From Bradyrhizobium sp. CCBAU 051011 (lineage in GTDB: Bacteria > Pseudomonadota > Alphaproteobacteria > Rhizobiales > Xanthobacteraceae), in the NCBI RefSeq assembly GCF_009930815.1, contig NZ_CP022222.1:1654501-1718500 (forward strand): a stretch of DNA of 64,000 nucleotides, in the 5' to 3' direction. Positions within the stretch are counted from its first letter, which is position 1, and each line of letters opens with the position of its first letter. The position numbers and the translations under genes are program-made. Below are positions 27,873 through 35,957 of the stretch, in pieces. The notes below the pieces were generated by a model. The model saw nothing but the letters and a program-made list of their open reading frames with translations. It was not told where the DNA came from and did not search any database.

Positions 27873-27906
27873 GTGACCATTTTCCAGTGGTCACGGCGGA
27901 GGTCAC

Positions 27907-29100
27907 ATGTCTGAAGTTGGTTCTACCAAGCGCTATCGTCCCGAAACCCGCCTCGTCCATGGCGGCACCCTGCGCTCGCAATTCGGCGAGACGTCGGAAG
28001 CGCTGTTTCTCACCCAGGGTTACGTCTACGAGAGCGCCGAGCAATGCGAGGCGCGCTTCAAGGGCGAGGATCCCGGTTTTATCTATTCGCGCTATTCCAA
28101 TCCCACGATCTCGATGTTCGAGCGCCGCATGATCGAGCTCGAGGGCGCGGAAGCCGCCCGCTCCACCGCCACCGGCATGGCCGCGGTGACGACCGCGATC
28201 CTGGCGCCGCTCAGGGCCGGCGATCACGTGGTCGCCTCGAAGGCCCTGTTCGGCTCGTGCCTTTACGTTGTGCAGGACCTCCTGCCGCGCTACGGCATCG
28301 AAACGACGCTGGTCGACGGTCTCGATCTCGACCAATGGCAGCGCGCATTGCGGCCCAACACCAAGACCTTCTTCCTGGAGAGTCCGACCAATCCGACGCT
28401 CGATGTGCTCGATATTCCCTCGATTGCCGAGATCGCGCACAAGGGAGGCGCCCGGCTGGTCGTCGACAACGTCTTCGCCACCCCGATCTGGCAGAGCCCG
28501 CTGTCGCTCGGCGCCGACGTCGTGGTCTACTCCGCGACCAAGCACATCGACGGCCAGGGCCGCTGCCTCGGCGGCATCATTCTCTCGTCCGAAGCCTTCA
28601 TCGCCGAGCACCTGCACAACTTCATGCGCCAGACCGGGCCGTCGCTGTCGCCGTTCAACGCCTGGGTCCTGCTCAAGGGCCTGGAGACGCTTGGCGTGCG
28701 GGTGCGCGCGCAGACCGACAACGCGGCGAAGCTCGCCGAGACGCTGGCAAGCCATCCGAAGATCTCGCGATTGATCTATCCCGGCCGCGCCGATCATCCG
28801 CAGGCGGAGCTGGTGAAGAAGCAGATGCGCGGCGGTTCGACGCTGGTCGGCTTCGAGGTGAAGGGCGGCAAGGCGGCCGCCTTCCGCGTCCTCAATGCCT
28901 TGAGGCTTGCGAAGATCTCCAACAATCTCGGCGACGCCAAGAGCCTCGTCACCCATCCCGCGACGACGACGCATCAGCGCCTCACGCCCGAGGCGCGCGC
29001 CGAGCTCGGCATCAGCGAGGGCTTCATTCGCTTCTCGGCAGGCCTCGAGCATGCGGACGATCTGATCGAGGATGTTGCGCAGGCGCTGGAGAAGGCGTAG
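27907..29100 (+). CDS. metZ: O-succinylhomoserine sulfhydrylase
   Basis: 397 residues, a PLP enzyme of the Cys/Met metabolism family that makes homocysteine from O-succinylhomoserine and sulfide. Motifs: YSRYSNPT, STATGMAAVT, DNVFATP and the PLP lysine in YSATKHIDGQGR. GGAGG lies just before the ATG. Control by SAM through the leader riboswitch is expected, closing a feedback loop on methionine supply. Confidence 0.94.
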   Translation: MSEVGSTKRYRPETRLVHGGTLRSQFGETSEALFLTQGYVYESAEQCEARFKGEDPGFIYSRYSNPTISMFERRMIELEGAEAARSTATGMAAVTTAILAPLRAGDHVVASKALFGSCLYVVQDLLPRYGIETTLVDGLDLDQWQRALRPNTKTFFLESPTNPTLDVLDIPSIAEIAHKGGARLVVDNVFATPIWQSPLSLGADVVVYSATKHIDGQGRCLGGIILSSEAFIAEHLHNFMRQTGPSLSPFNAWVLLKGLETLGVRVRAQTDNAAKLAETLASHPKISRLIYPGRADHPQAELVKKQMRGGSTLVGFEVKGGKAAAFRVLNALRLAKISNNLGDAKSLVTHPATTTHQRLTPEARAELGISEGFIRFSAGLEHADDLIEDVAQALEKA

Positions 29101-29160
29101 CGGGCGGATGGCGAATAGCATCTTCACCATTCGCTATTCGCTACTTCCTATTCGCCAACA

Positions 29161-30189
29161 TCACATCGGCCGATAGGCCCGCACATCCGCCGGCACGGCG
29201 ACGCCGAGCTTGATCTGGCCGACCGACTTGATGATGTCGTCGCCGAGCAGTTGGGCGAAGCAGGCGTAGCCCCAGTCGCTCATGTGCAGGCCGTCGGCGA
29301 TCACGAAATTCTCGATCGGGATCGCCTGCTTTTCGTGCCAGTCCTTCATCACCGCAAAGCGCGGGAAGACGCCGACCTTGCGCAGCTCGGCGACCTTGTT
29401 GAGCAGTGACATCATCTTGCCGGCGCTTTCGGCGTGCTCGTTGACGCGCGGCGAATATTGCGGATCGATCAGCACGACGTCGGCGCCCGCGGCCTGAATG
29501 CGCCCGATGCCTTCCTCGACGAGCTTTGCGGTCTCGGCGGGATCGAGATTACGCAGCACCGCGTTGGTGCCGACCTGCCAGATCACCAGATCCGGATGCA
29601 TATCGAGAACGGAGGTCTCCAGCCGCTTCATCATTTCCGGCGCGTCCTCGCCACCCTTGCCGGCATTGACGACGGCGATGTTCGCGGTCGGATATTGCCG
29701 GCGCAATTGCGCGGCGAGCCGGTTGGGATAGTTGAATTCCGGCGAGGTCGCGCCGTAGCCCGCAGTCGACGACGATCCGAACGCCACGATCACCACCGGC
29801 TGGCCGGCGACGAGCTTGCTCGCGACGCGCGGCAGCGACCCCATCGATTTGGAGCCGCCCTTGGGCGGCAGGCACGGAACGCGGTTAAATATGTCGCTGG
29901 CCGATTTCGCGACCTCCTTCACCTTGTCGATCGCCATGCCGGTAACGCCCCTCTGCGCCGCAGGATTGGCGGCCGCCGACGGCGCGGCCTTTGGCGCGGT
30001 GGTTTCGGCCGGCTTCCTCTCAGCCTTGTTTTCAGTTTGGGCGCTATCGGACAGCGCCGCTTGCTGGGCGGTCTGTTGCGGGGCCGTCTGGGCATGCATC
30101 GGCAAGACCGAGGCAGGCGTCAGCAGCGCCAGGCCCGCGGCGGAGACAGTCAGCAATATCGACAAACGAAAAGGGCAGTGACGACTCAT
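29161..30189 (-). CDS. Periplasmic SGNH/GDSL hydrolase-like protein 1
   Basis: 342 residues. Signal peptide at the N-terminus, then an Ala/Pro/Thr-rich linker (residues 33-80). The SGNH core is complete: block I FGSSSTAG near 138-144 (Ser nucleophile), block II NAGKGGED, block III GTN at 207-209, and block V DGLHMSDWGY with Asp299 and His302. Such enzymes hydrolyse or transfer acyl esters on sugars. Third gene of an opgC operon, 13 bases after the second SGNH gene; an acyl-handling role on periplasmic glucans is inferred from context. Confidence 0.85.
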   Translation of the reverse strand: MSRHCPFRLSILLTVSAAGLALLTPASVLPMHAQTAPQQTAQQAALSDSAQTENKAERKPAETTAPKAAPSAAANPAAQRGVTGMAIDKVKEVAKSASDIFNRVPCLPPKGGSKSMGSLPRVASKLVAGQPVVIVAFGSSSTAGYGATSPEFNYPNRLAAQLRRQYPTANIAVVNAGKGGEDAPEMMKRLETSVLDMHPDLVIWQVGTNAVLRNLDPAETAKLVEEGIGRIQAAGADVVLIDPQYSPRVNEHAESAGKMMSLLNKVAELRKVGVFPRFAVMKDWHEKQAIPIENFVIADGLHMSDWGYACFAQLLGDDIIKSVGQIKLGVAVPADVRAYRPM

Positions 30190-30202
30190 CAACGCTAGTT
30201 CC

Positions 30203-30964
30203 CTAGTTCTGCTGCGCCTGGTCGAGGCGGGCCGCATCGAGCACAAACTTCGACAATGCGCGGCCAAGGCAGGCATGAACCCGTTTGGCCATGTCGGTCC
30301 CGTGAAAAGTACTGAACAGGTCGAAATCTCCGGCGTCGTTCCAGTGACGCATGATGGCAAAGCGGTCGAACAGGGGAACCCCGTGCTGCTGCGCCACCAC
30401 GCGCATATTATCTAGGTACGGCGGCGCGGAAATCATGGTTTCCGTCCGCGGGCTGTATTGCAGATTGACCAAAATCACATCAGTTCCCGCATTTTGCAGC
30501 GCAACAACGCCGTCATCGACAGCACCGCGAAAGTCGTCGGGATCGACGGATCGCATAGCATCGACGGTTCCGGTCTGCCAGATGACCAAAGTAGGCCTTT
30601 TTGCTTCCACCAGCTTAACAAGCGTGGTGTCCACCTCCTCGGCGGTCTTCCCGCTCTGTAGTTCTACGGAGAGGTTGACCGGGATCGAGGGTAGCTTCTC
30701 CTTCAGGGCGGCCTGCAGCTTGGCCGGATAGGCACTGGCCTCGGAGGACAGGATGGTGGACGACCGGCTCCCGACCACCAGGACGGTCAGCGGCCGGGCG
30801 TTCTTGACGGCCTCGGCGACCTTCGGAAGCGTACTCTCGGTGGAGAGAAGATAGCCGGGAACTTCACAGCTCTGCGGGGCAGCATCCTGGGCACGCGCGG
30901 AAGCCGTGGCTGCCAGACCCGCCAGCAGCGTCAGGGCCAGCACAGCTCCGGAGCGGGGCCTCAT
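30203..30964 (-). CDS. Periplasmic SGNH-like protein 2 (degenerate active site)
   Basis: 253 residues with a signal peptide (cleavage after ARA). Same overall fold as its neighbour (LTVLVVGSRSSTI; VIWQTGTVDAM; DVILVNLQYSPR) but block III reads GTV in place of GTN and no clear D-x-x-H block V is seen (FHGTDMAKRVHACLG instead). It may be inactive or use altered residues. Its ATG overlaps the opgC stop by four bases (ATGA). Both SGNH proteins look like an old duplication. Confidence 0.8.
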   Translation of the reverse strand: MRPRSGAVLALTLLAGLAATASARAQDAAPQSCEVPGYLLSTESTLPKVAEAVKNARPLTVLVVGSRSSTILSSEASAYPAKLQAALKEKLPSIPVNLSVELQSGKTAEEVDTTLVKLVEAKRPTLVIWQTGTVDAMRSVDPDDFRGAVDDGVVALQNAGTDVILVNLQYSPRTETMISAPPYLDNMRVVAQQHGVPLFDRFAIMRHWNDAGDFDLFSTFHGTDMAKRVHACLGRALSKFVLDAARLDQAQQN

Positions 30965-32223
30965 ACGCTTCCCCCCGCCATATCGGCATTGATGACCGGC
31001 TTTTTCGTTTTCGACGCTCCCTTGTCGGCCGAATGCTTGTACCACGAAATCACCCACGCCACGCCCCACATGATGAGGATGCCGGCAAGGCTGATCAGGG
31101 CGTGCATGAGGGCACCCCCGCCAACTTCGGCCAGCACGAAATGCCCTGCAAAGGCCAGGAAGACGCCAAGGCAGAATATCTCAAGCGAATGCTGGCCGCA
31201 GAGGATCAATGGTCGCAGCCAGCGCGATTTGAGGCCCGACCAACTCCGGGGCAGGAAACGCACGGTGAGCGCCGCCAGCGCCAGGAAATGGGCGAACCGC
31301 AGCACGTCCAGGTCGGTCTTGGTGATCGGATACATCCACTGTTCGATCCGCTTCGGCATCAGGAAGCTGAGCTGCGGAATGTGCCAGGTCAGCGTGACGA
31401 AGAACGCAAACAGCAGATAGGTGATGCAGATCCACATCGTCACCGGCGACGACAGGATCCGCGACATCCGCGCGGCGCCGCCGAGCGCGCACCAGGCGCC
31501 GAACACGAACATCAACTGCCAGCAGAACGGATTGAATATCCAGAAGCCGCTTGGATAGGCCGTCAGGTACCAGTCGAACTGCCAGGTCAGCGCGTACAAG
31601 AGCACCGACATCCCCAACGCGACGTCGGCCCGCCACTTCATCAGCCACAGGATAATCGGCAGGAACAGCATCAGCACGATGTAGAGCGGCAGCACGTCCA
31701 TGTTGACGGGACGGAATCGCAGCAGCAGCGCCTGGATGATGGTCACATCCGGCTGCTTGAGGAAATCCATGATGCCCATTTCCTCGCTGTAGAGCGGGTT
31801 CTCGAAACGGGTGGCGACGTAGGATATTTCGGCGAGGAAGATCGTGAACAGGAAGACATGGGCGACGTAGATCTGCCAGACGCGCCGCATGATGCGCGCG
31901 GTCGCCACCACGAAACCGGCCTCGAGCATCGCGCGGCCGTAGACGAAGGCGGCGGTGTAGCCGGAGATGAAAATGAAGATTTCGGTGGCGTCGGAAAATC
32001 CGTAATTGCGGATCGTGAACCAGGTCAGGATATTGGCCGGCAGATGGTCGATGAAGATCAGCCACAGCGCCATGCCGCGAAACAGATCCAGCCGCAATTC
32101 GCGCTCGCCGGCCACCGGCAGCGCAATCGCCGGCGCGGCGGCCTTTACCTCGCTAGCCTTTACCTCGCTAGCCTTGGCATCGCTGAGCGGCGTTCCGGCA
32201 ACAGGATCGGCAATGGACGACAT
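30961..32223 (-). CDS. opgC: OpgC-family membrane acyltransferase
   Basis: 420 residues with about ten transmembrane helices. ERELRLDLFRGMALWLIFIDHLP is the hallmark first helix with the family Arg/Asp and His. In other bacteria OpgC adds succinyl groups to osmoregulated periplasmic glucans. ATG 32223 chosen. A tandem duplication (SEVKASEVKA) in the N-terminal tail comes from a repeated 15-base unit. First gene of an operon with two SGNH proteins. Confidence 0.9.
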   Translation of the reverse strand: MSSIADPVAGTPLSDAKASEVKASEVKAAAPAIALPVAGERELRLDLFRGMALWLIFIDHLPANILTWFTIRNYGFSDATEIFIFISGYTAAFVYGRAMLEAGFVVATARIMRRVWQIYVAHVFLFTIFLAEISYVATRFENPLYSEEMGIMDFLKQPDVTIIQALLLRFRPVNMDVLPLYIVLMLFLPIILWLMKWRADVALGMSVLLYALTWQFDWYLTAYPSGFWIFNPFCWQLMFVFGAWCALGGAARMSRILSSPVTMWICITYLLFAFFVTLTWHIPQLSFLMPKRIEQWMYPITKTDLDVLRFAHFLALAALTVRFLPRSWSGLKSRWLRPLILCGQHSLEIFCLGVFLAFAGHFVLAEVGGGALMHALISLAGILIMWGVAWVISWYKHSADKGASKTKKPVINADMAGGSV

Positions 32224-32465
32224 CGGGCACCGTTTGGGCAGTTGAGCTTCTACGCGTGCACTGTCCCGGAAAGATAATATCGGCCAGCAACTTGCACACA
32301 AGATACGCAAGCAGGAGATACGGAGCCGGGCAGCGCGCGGTTGCGCTCTAGAATGGAACTATGTTGAAACCGCGATGAGGCAAGCGGCAACCCGGCGGCG
32401 CGGAGATTGGTTCCCCCGGCATTCCCGGCTATGATGCGAGACAGGATTTCCGAAAGCTTGTCCGC

Positions 32466-32858
32466 ATGTATCGCGCCGTCACCCGCCAGATCGAAGTTAC
32501 TGTCGAACCGAACTTCCTTCCCGAACGCTCGTCGGTCGATAAGGGCCAGTATTTCTGGTCCTACACCATCGTCATCACCAACACCGGCGCCGAGACCGTC
32601 CAGCTTCGTACCCGGCACTGGATCATCACCGACGCCACCGGCCGCAAGCAGGAAGTCCGCGGCGAAGGCGTGGTCGGCGAGCAGCCTGTTTTGGCGCCGG
32701 GCGAACGCTTCGAATACACCTCCGGCGTGCCGCTGCCGACCGCCTCGGGCTTTATGACCGGGCGCTATCAGATGGTCAGCGAAAGCGGCGAGCGGTTCGA
32801 GATCGACGTGCCGACGTTCTCGCTTGATAGCCCGGATAACCGGCGGGTTTTGAATTAG
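32466..32858 (+). CDS. apaG: ApaG/Co2+-Mg2+ efflux family protein
   Basis: 130 residues, exact family length. YFWSYTIVITNTGAETVQLRTRHWIITDATG, the GEGVVGEQPVLAPGERFEYTSG block with its Gly-rich loop, and a closing GRYQMVSESGE...VPTFSL all match. Fibronectin-III-like fold; a partner of Ap4A metabolism by gene context in enterobacteria, function unsettled. Divergent from opgC with 240 bases of promoter space between. Confidence 0.95.
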   Translation: MYRAVTRQIEVTVEPNFLPERSSVDKGQYFWSYTIVITNTGAETVQLRTRHWIITDATGRKQEVRGEGVVGEQPVLAPGERFEYTSGVPLPTASGFMTGRYQMVSESGERFEIDVPTFSLDSPDNRRVLN

Positions 32859-32902
32859 AGGCACGGATTTCGTCGCCATCTCGTAGCCCGGCGCTCCATC
32901 CA

Positions 32903-32984
32903 CGTCATTGCGAGCGAAGCAAAGCAATCCATCCTTCCGCGTATGAGGTGATAATGGATTGCTTCGCTGCACTCGCAATGACGT
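32903..32984. repeat. GTCATTGCGAGCGAAGC family repeat, copy 5
   Basis: GTCATTGCGAGCGAAGCAAA to CACTCGCAATGAC, with AAGCAATCCATCC inner arms. Immediately followed by a different, longer repeat-like tract. Confidence 0.9.
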
Positions 32985-33000
32985 GGATATGGTTTCGCGA

Positions 33001-33655
33001 TCTCGCGACAAGCTTGCCCGAGGTTTGCAATTCGTTTGCCCTCATCGAGGGCGCAGGGAAGACCGGGTGCTTGCTGCACCCGAGGTCTCGTGTGCAATTG
33101 CGCATAGCAAAAAGCGCACACGAGCATACAGGTACAGCGGAAACACTCCGGCCTTCCCTGCGCAATGGCTTTACGGCTTATAACGTGCTCTCCCCGGCGA
33201 ACGGCTCTTTTGCCACCGTCGCTACGCGGAAAACTCCACGCAACTTCATGCCAGCACCGCGACATCAGGACCACACGACTTCGCCGTACGCGTACCGCGC
33301 GCAACGTCCAGCGCGCCATCTGCGTCCATCGCATCTCACCGCGCGTTCGTGACGATCGCGAAGCGCCCCTCATCTTGCGGTGAGACGAGCGGAGTTATGC
33401 GACTGATTTGGGCGAGAACGGAAGCGGAATATTTTGATTTCGGGGACTTGACACGATTTCTGAAAATCAGAAATGATTTGCCCGTCGTGCCAGTTTGCCC
33501 AAGCAGCCAGATGAAATTGCGCTTGCGCGCGGGGCAAATCAGTTCGCTGCCCGTCGGGTTGGTAAAGCAAGCCGCTGCCGGTGCGGCCCGGTCCTTCGGT
33601 GCAAAGCCTTTCAGCATCGACGAGATCTTATCTCGTGCGATCGGTGACATTTAGT
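33001..33655. repeat. Composite dispersed repeat tract without a real gene
   Basis: Roughly 650 noncoding bases. The first half (GGCGCAGGGAAGACCGGGTG then GCAATTGCGCATAGC) is, from memory, a repeat seen widely in Bradyrhizobium genomes and often mis-annotated as small proteins. The second half (33336-33650, minus frame) encodes a peptide-like string with KISSMLKGFAPKDRAAPA that resembles residues of HslO encoded at about 41970-42012. Neither half has a ribosome site or a protein-like whole. Treated as repeat or remnant DNA. Confidence 0.65.
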
Positions 33656-33728
33656 CTCCGGCTGCAGGAACCATTGCCCTACCAACCAATTGGCTTCATG
33701 ACACAGCTACTTTTGGAAAGAGAACAAC

Positions 33729-34046
33729 ATGAAAAATCTCGCGATCTATCTGGCGGCCGGAGCAAGTGCGCTTCTCGCGACAGCTGCTTCCGCTGCTCCG
33801 CTTGCCGCCGATCTATCAATCGTACCGGAAAGCAATATTCAAAACGTCCGCATGGTGTGCAACGAGGCGGGCCAATGCCGGCGCGAGCGAGGTCAGCGTC
33901 GCGTCATCATCCGTGAGCACAGCGACTCATACGGATATGCTCCGCGCCGCGAGCGCTATATCGAGCGTCGTGGCTACGGGGAAGGTGGCGGAGTCGGCAT
34001 CCGCGCGCCCGGCGTCAGCGTCGGAATCGGCACCGATCGCTACTGA
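33729..34046 (+). CDS. Small secreted basic/Gly-rich protein
   Basis: 105 residues. Signal peptide (cleavage after ASA). Mature part has two Cys (VCNEAGQCRRE) that could form a disulfide, then Arg/Tyr-rich and Gly/Val tail (GVGIRAPGVSVGIGTDRY). A GGAAAGAGAAC ribosome site precedes ATG. Similar orphan secreted proteins are common in Bradyrhizobium; no function known. Confidence 0.8.
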   Translation: MKNLAIYLAAGASALLATAASAAPLAADLSIVPESNIQNVRMVCNEAGQCRRERGQRRVIIREHSDSYGYAPRRERYIERRGYGEGGGVGIRAPGVSVGIGTDRY

Positions 34047-34076
34047 GAAAGCCGACAACAGTCTGAATATGAGCAA

Positions 34077-34103
34077 AGCCGCGGATTTATCCGCGGCTTT
34101 TTT
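34077..34103 (+). terminator. Rho-independent terminator
   Basis: AGCCGCGGAT, loop TT, ATCCGCGGCT, then TTTTTT. Thirty bases after the small secreted protein's stop. Confidence 0.92.
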
Positions 34104-34190
34104 CGGGTGCAAACTCGAATAGCTCGGAGCGGATGGTCAGCCGGCACCGAGCCGGTGCTCCGACATGCGACGCGCAGCTCGGGCCGGTTT

Positions 34191-34313
34191 TCACACGTGA
34201 GGGGCGTTTGCTCCCCGCAGCCGTTCCGCCAACCAAAAAGCCCCGATCGTAACGAACGCGAGAACGAAAAATGCTCCGCAGGCAAGGAAGGTCGGCACTG
34301 AACTGATATCCAT
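34191..34313 (-). CDS. 40-residue single-span membrane protein
   Basis: Reads MDISSVPTFLACGAFFVL then a second hydrophobic stretch and WLAERLRGANAPHV. One transmembrane helix with a basic C-terminal tail. A perfect GGAGG lies five bases before ATG 34313. It is too short for standard gene callers. No family known; strength of the ribosome site and helix is the support. Confidence 0.65.
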   Translation of the reverse strand: MDISSVPTFLACGAFFVLAFVTIGAFWLAERLRGANAPHV

Positions 34314-34419
34314 GGCATCCTCCAGGAGGTTGAGCGCTTGCAGTTTTTTTGTTCGCGACTAATGGAGCGCCCGCCCGGTCGGCCACGTCGCCTCGACTGA
34401 TCAGATCAATCGTTCACTT

Positions 34420-34680
34420 TCAAAAATCTGCGGCGACCAGATCGTAAGATCCCCGGCTTCCACGGACGTAAACCTTCGCAGCCGCGGCGCATATCACATC
34501 ACGGTTGCAATCGAACGCTTTCAGGAAACCGGCCTCGTCGAGGTGAGCATCTGGTTGAATGCGCCTCAACGCGCCCTCTTCTATGAAGAATGTCGTTTCC
34601 AGCGCGCTATCGTGTCCCCAAAAACGCACGGCTCGCCGCGTTTGATCATATGAACGACTATGATTTGGAAACTCAATCAT
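34420..34680 (-). CDS. DUF1488-like small protein
   Basis: 86 residues from ATG 34680: IEFPNHSRSYDQTRRAVRFWGHD then FDCNRDVICAAAAKVYVRGSRGSYDLVAADF. This pattern matches DUF1488, a small family common in rhizobia with no known role. The frame is open further upstream but the extra 76 residues are Arg-rich noise. Confidence 0.78.
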   Translation of the reverse strand: MIEFPNHSRSYDQTRRAVRFWGHDSALETTFFIEEGALRRIQPDAHLDEAGFLKAFDCNRDVICAAAAKVYVRGSRGSYDLVAADF

Positions 34681-35070
34681 GGATGGGCACCGCCAGATTC
34701 TCCGCAAACGCGTCACGGACCCAGCCGGCTCTCGCGCGACCAGGGTCGAGAACACTCGATAGCCACGGGTTGATCTTACCGATGAACCGAACACCAAAGC
34801 GGCGCGCAATGGGTCAAGGTTGTTGACAAGAGTCGCCGTGGTTAAGCTTCGCACTGCCAGGCGATGCTGAAGTAATATGACGGCGCTGGCATTGAAGTGG
34901 CTACTCAATGCCGCATTACAAGCCTCGTCAGAGCCTACGCGCTAAACAAACTGCAATTCTTCTCGCTAATCCGTAGATAGTCACTATATGTAAGATATCA
35001 CCGCGCGCCTCGGGCTGTTATCGGTGACTGAGAGCGTTGCGCTCCCGCCCTCAACCCAAAGGGCGATCAT
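34681..35070. other. 390 bases without a gene; leader motif at its end
   Basis: Between divergent small genes. Apart from the leader motif at 35020-35065 I see no ORF with a ribosome site, no tRNA and no inverted repeat. Base composition is lower in GC than the surrounding core. Confidence 0.5.
35020..35065 (+). promoter_or_regulatory. Conserved leader motif, copy A
   Basis: ATCGGTGACTGAGAG then CTCCCGCC (35042-35049), 21 bases before ATG 35071. CGCCCT (35046-35051) can pair with AGGGCG (35060-35065), which covers the ribosome binding site. Copies B and C lie at 38272 and 40636 before two other small genes. Confidence 0.6.
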
Positions 35071-35178
35071 ATGCCAAAACTCCCCGCATTCAATTTTCGT
35101 GAGTGGCTGGTACCCCCGGTATTGATGCCGATCTTTCTTGTGATGCTGGTCGCCGCTGCGATGGTCATTCAATGGTGA
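35071..35178 (+). CDS. 35-residue single-span membrane protein
   Basis: MPKLPAFNFREWLVPPVLMP followed by IFLVMLVAAAMVIQW: an amphipathic start then one transmembrane helix. AAGGGCG serves as ribosome site and is the arm of a possible leader hairpin. Its stop overlaps the next gene's ATG region (the reading frame at 35172 starts inside it). Similar proteins are, from memory, frequent in Bradyrhizobium. Confidence 0.62.
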   Translation: MPKLPAFNFREWLVPPVLMPIFLVMLVAAAMVIQW

Positions 35179-35405
35179 TCGAGCGTAGTGCGGCTTCACT
35201 GCAGGGCGGCCTATCTCCGATCAAACAAACCCAATCGTCGCTAGAACACGATCTGGACGCCAGGGCGGTAATCGCCCTGGACGAGGCTCGCGAGATGCCA
35301 GCGGGGGATGAGCGCACCGAGGCGATCCACAAAGCGATCGTCCTTCGAAATGCAGCGGATCTTCACAAACTTCTCTCCGGCAAGCGCGGCGCGCCCGGCA
35401 TATGA
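35172..35405 (+). CDS. Small helical hypothetical protein
   Basis: 77 residues from ATG 35172, which overlaps the previous stop (translational coupling). SLEHDLDARAVIALDEAREMPAGDERTEAIHKAIVLRNAADLHKLL is a two-helix charged segment. It resembles, in style, the protein at 40692-40916. Function unknown. Confidence 0.62.
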   Translation: MVIERSAASLQGGLSPIKQTQSSLEHDLDARAVIALDEAREMPAGDERTEAIHKAIVLRNAADLHKLLSGKRGAPGI

Positions 35406-35483
35406 CTGTGCGGCTTATCCCCGCAGGGTTGTCCCGGATCGAACGCCTGTCCCGATCGACAGCCGTTGCCCGCGAGCGCCTTC

Positions 35484-35870
35484 ATGATGGTACTTGACCA
35501 TTCATGCATTCCCGCTGTCGTTCTCATTGTCGAGGACGAGATGGTGCTCCGCATGCGCGTGGTCGACATGGTGGAAGACGCCGGATACACGCCACTCGAG
35601 GCGCTGAACGCCGCCGAAGCCGTCGCCATCCTGGAATCCCGATCCGACGTCGTGCTGATGTGCACCGATATCCAGATGCCAGGCCAAATGGATGGCGTCG
35701 GACTTGCGCATGCCGTGCATGATCGTTGGCCGACCATCAGGATCATCGTGGTATCGGGGCAATTGGACCTGCCGCACCTTGATCTTCCTCCCCGAAGCAG
35801 GTTTCTCGGCAAGCCGCTCAATGCCGGGGAAGTAATAGCCGAAATGCGCGACATGATCGGCTACGCCTGA
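35484..35870 (+). CDS. Single-domain response regulator receiver
   Basis: 128 residues, a CheY-like receiver with no output domain. VVLIVEDEMVLRMRVVDMVE gives the acidic pair; phospho-Asp lies in VLMCTDIQMPG; the switch Thr/Ser in VVSGQ and the Lys in FLGKPLN are present. It lies 87 bases before an HWE-type kinase gene, so the two probably act together. Start ATG 35484 or 35487. Confidence 0.9.
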   Translation: MMVLDHSCIPAVVLIVEDEMVLRMRVVDMVEDAGYTPLEALNAAEAVAILESRSDVVLMCTDIQMPGQMDGVGLAHAVHDRWPTIRIIVVSGQLDLPHLDLPPRSRFLGKPLNAGEVIAEMRDMIGYA

Positions 35871-35957
35871 GACGCCAGCAATTTGACGCCGAATACGGCC
35901 CAGATCGCGTGATTGCACACAAACCGAGTCACTGAAGATCAGCGCGGTACCCAGCTC

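Noticed and set aside
31033..32277. 414-codon ORF opposite opgC
   Set aside because: It is a high-GC antisense shadow rich in Arg, Gln and His, while the opposite strand encodes a clear membrane protein.
32948..33352. ORF reading GAGKTGCLLHP, which looks like a P-loop
   Set aside because: It lies in a dispersed repeat tract with no ribosome site; GAGKTG alone is not a nucleotide-binding protein and no other motif follows.
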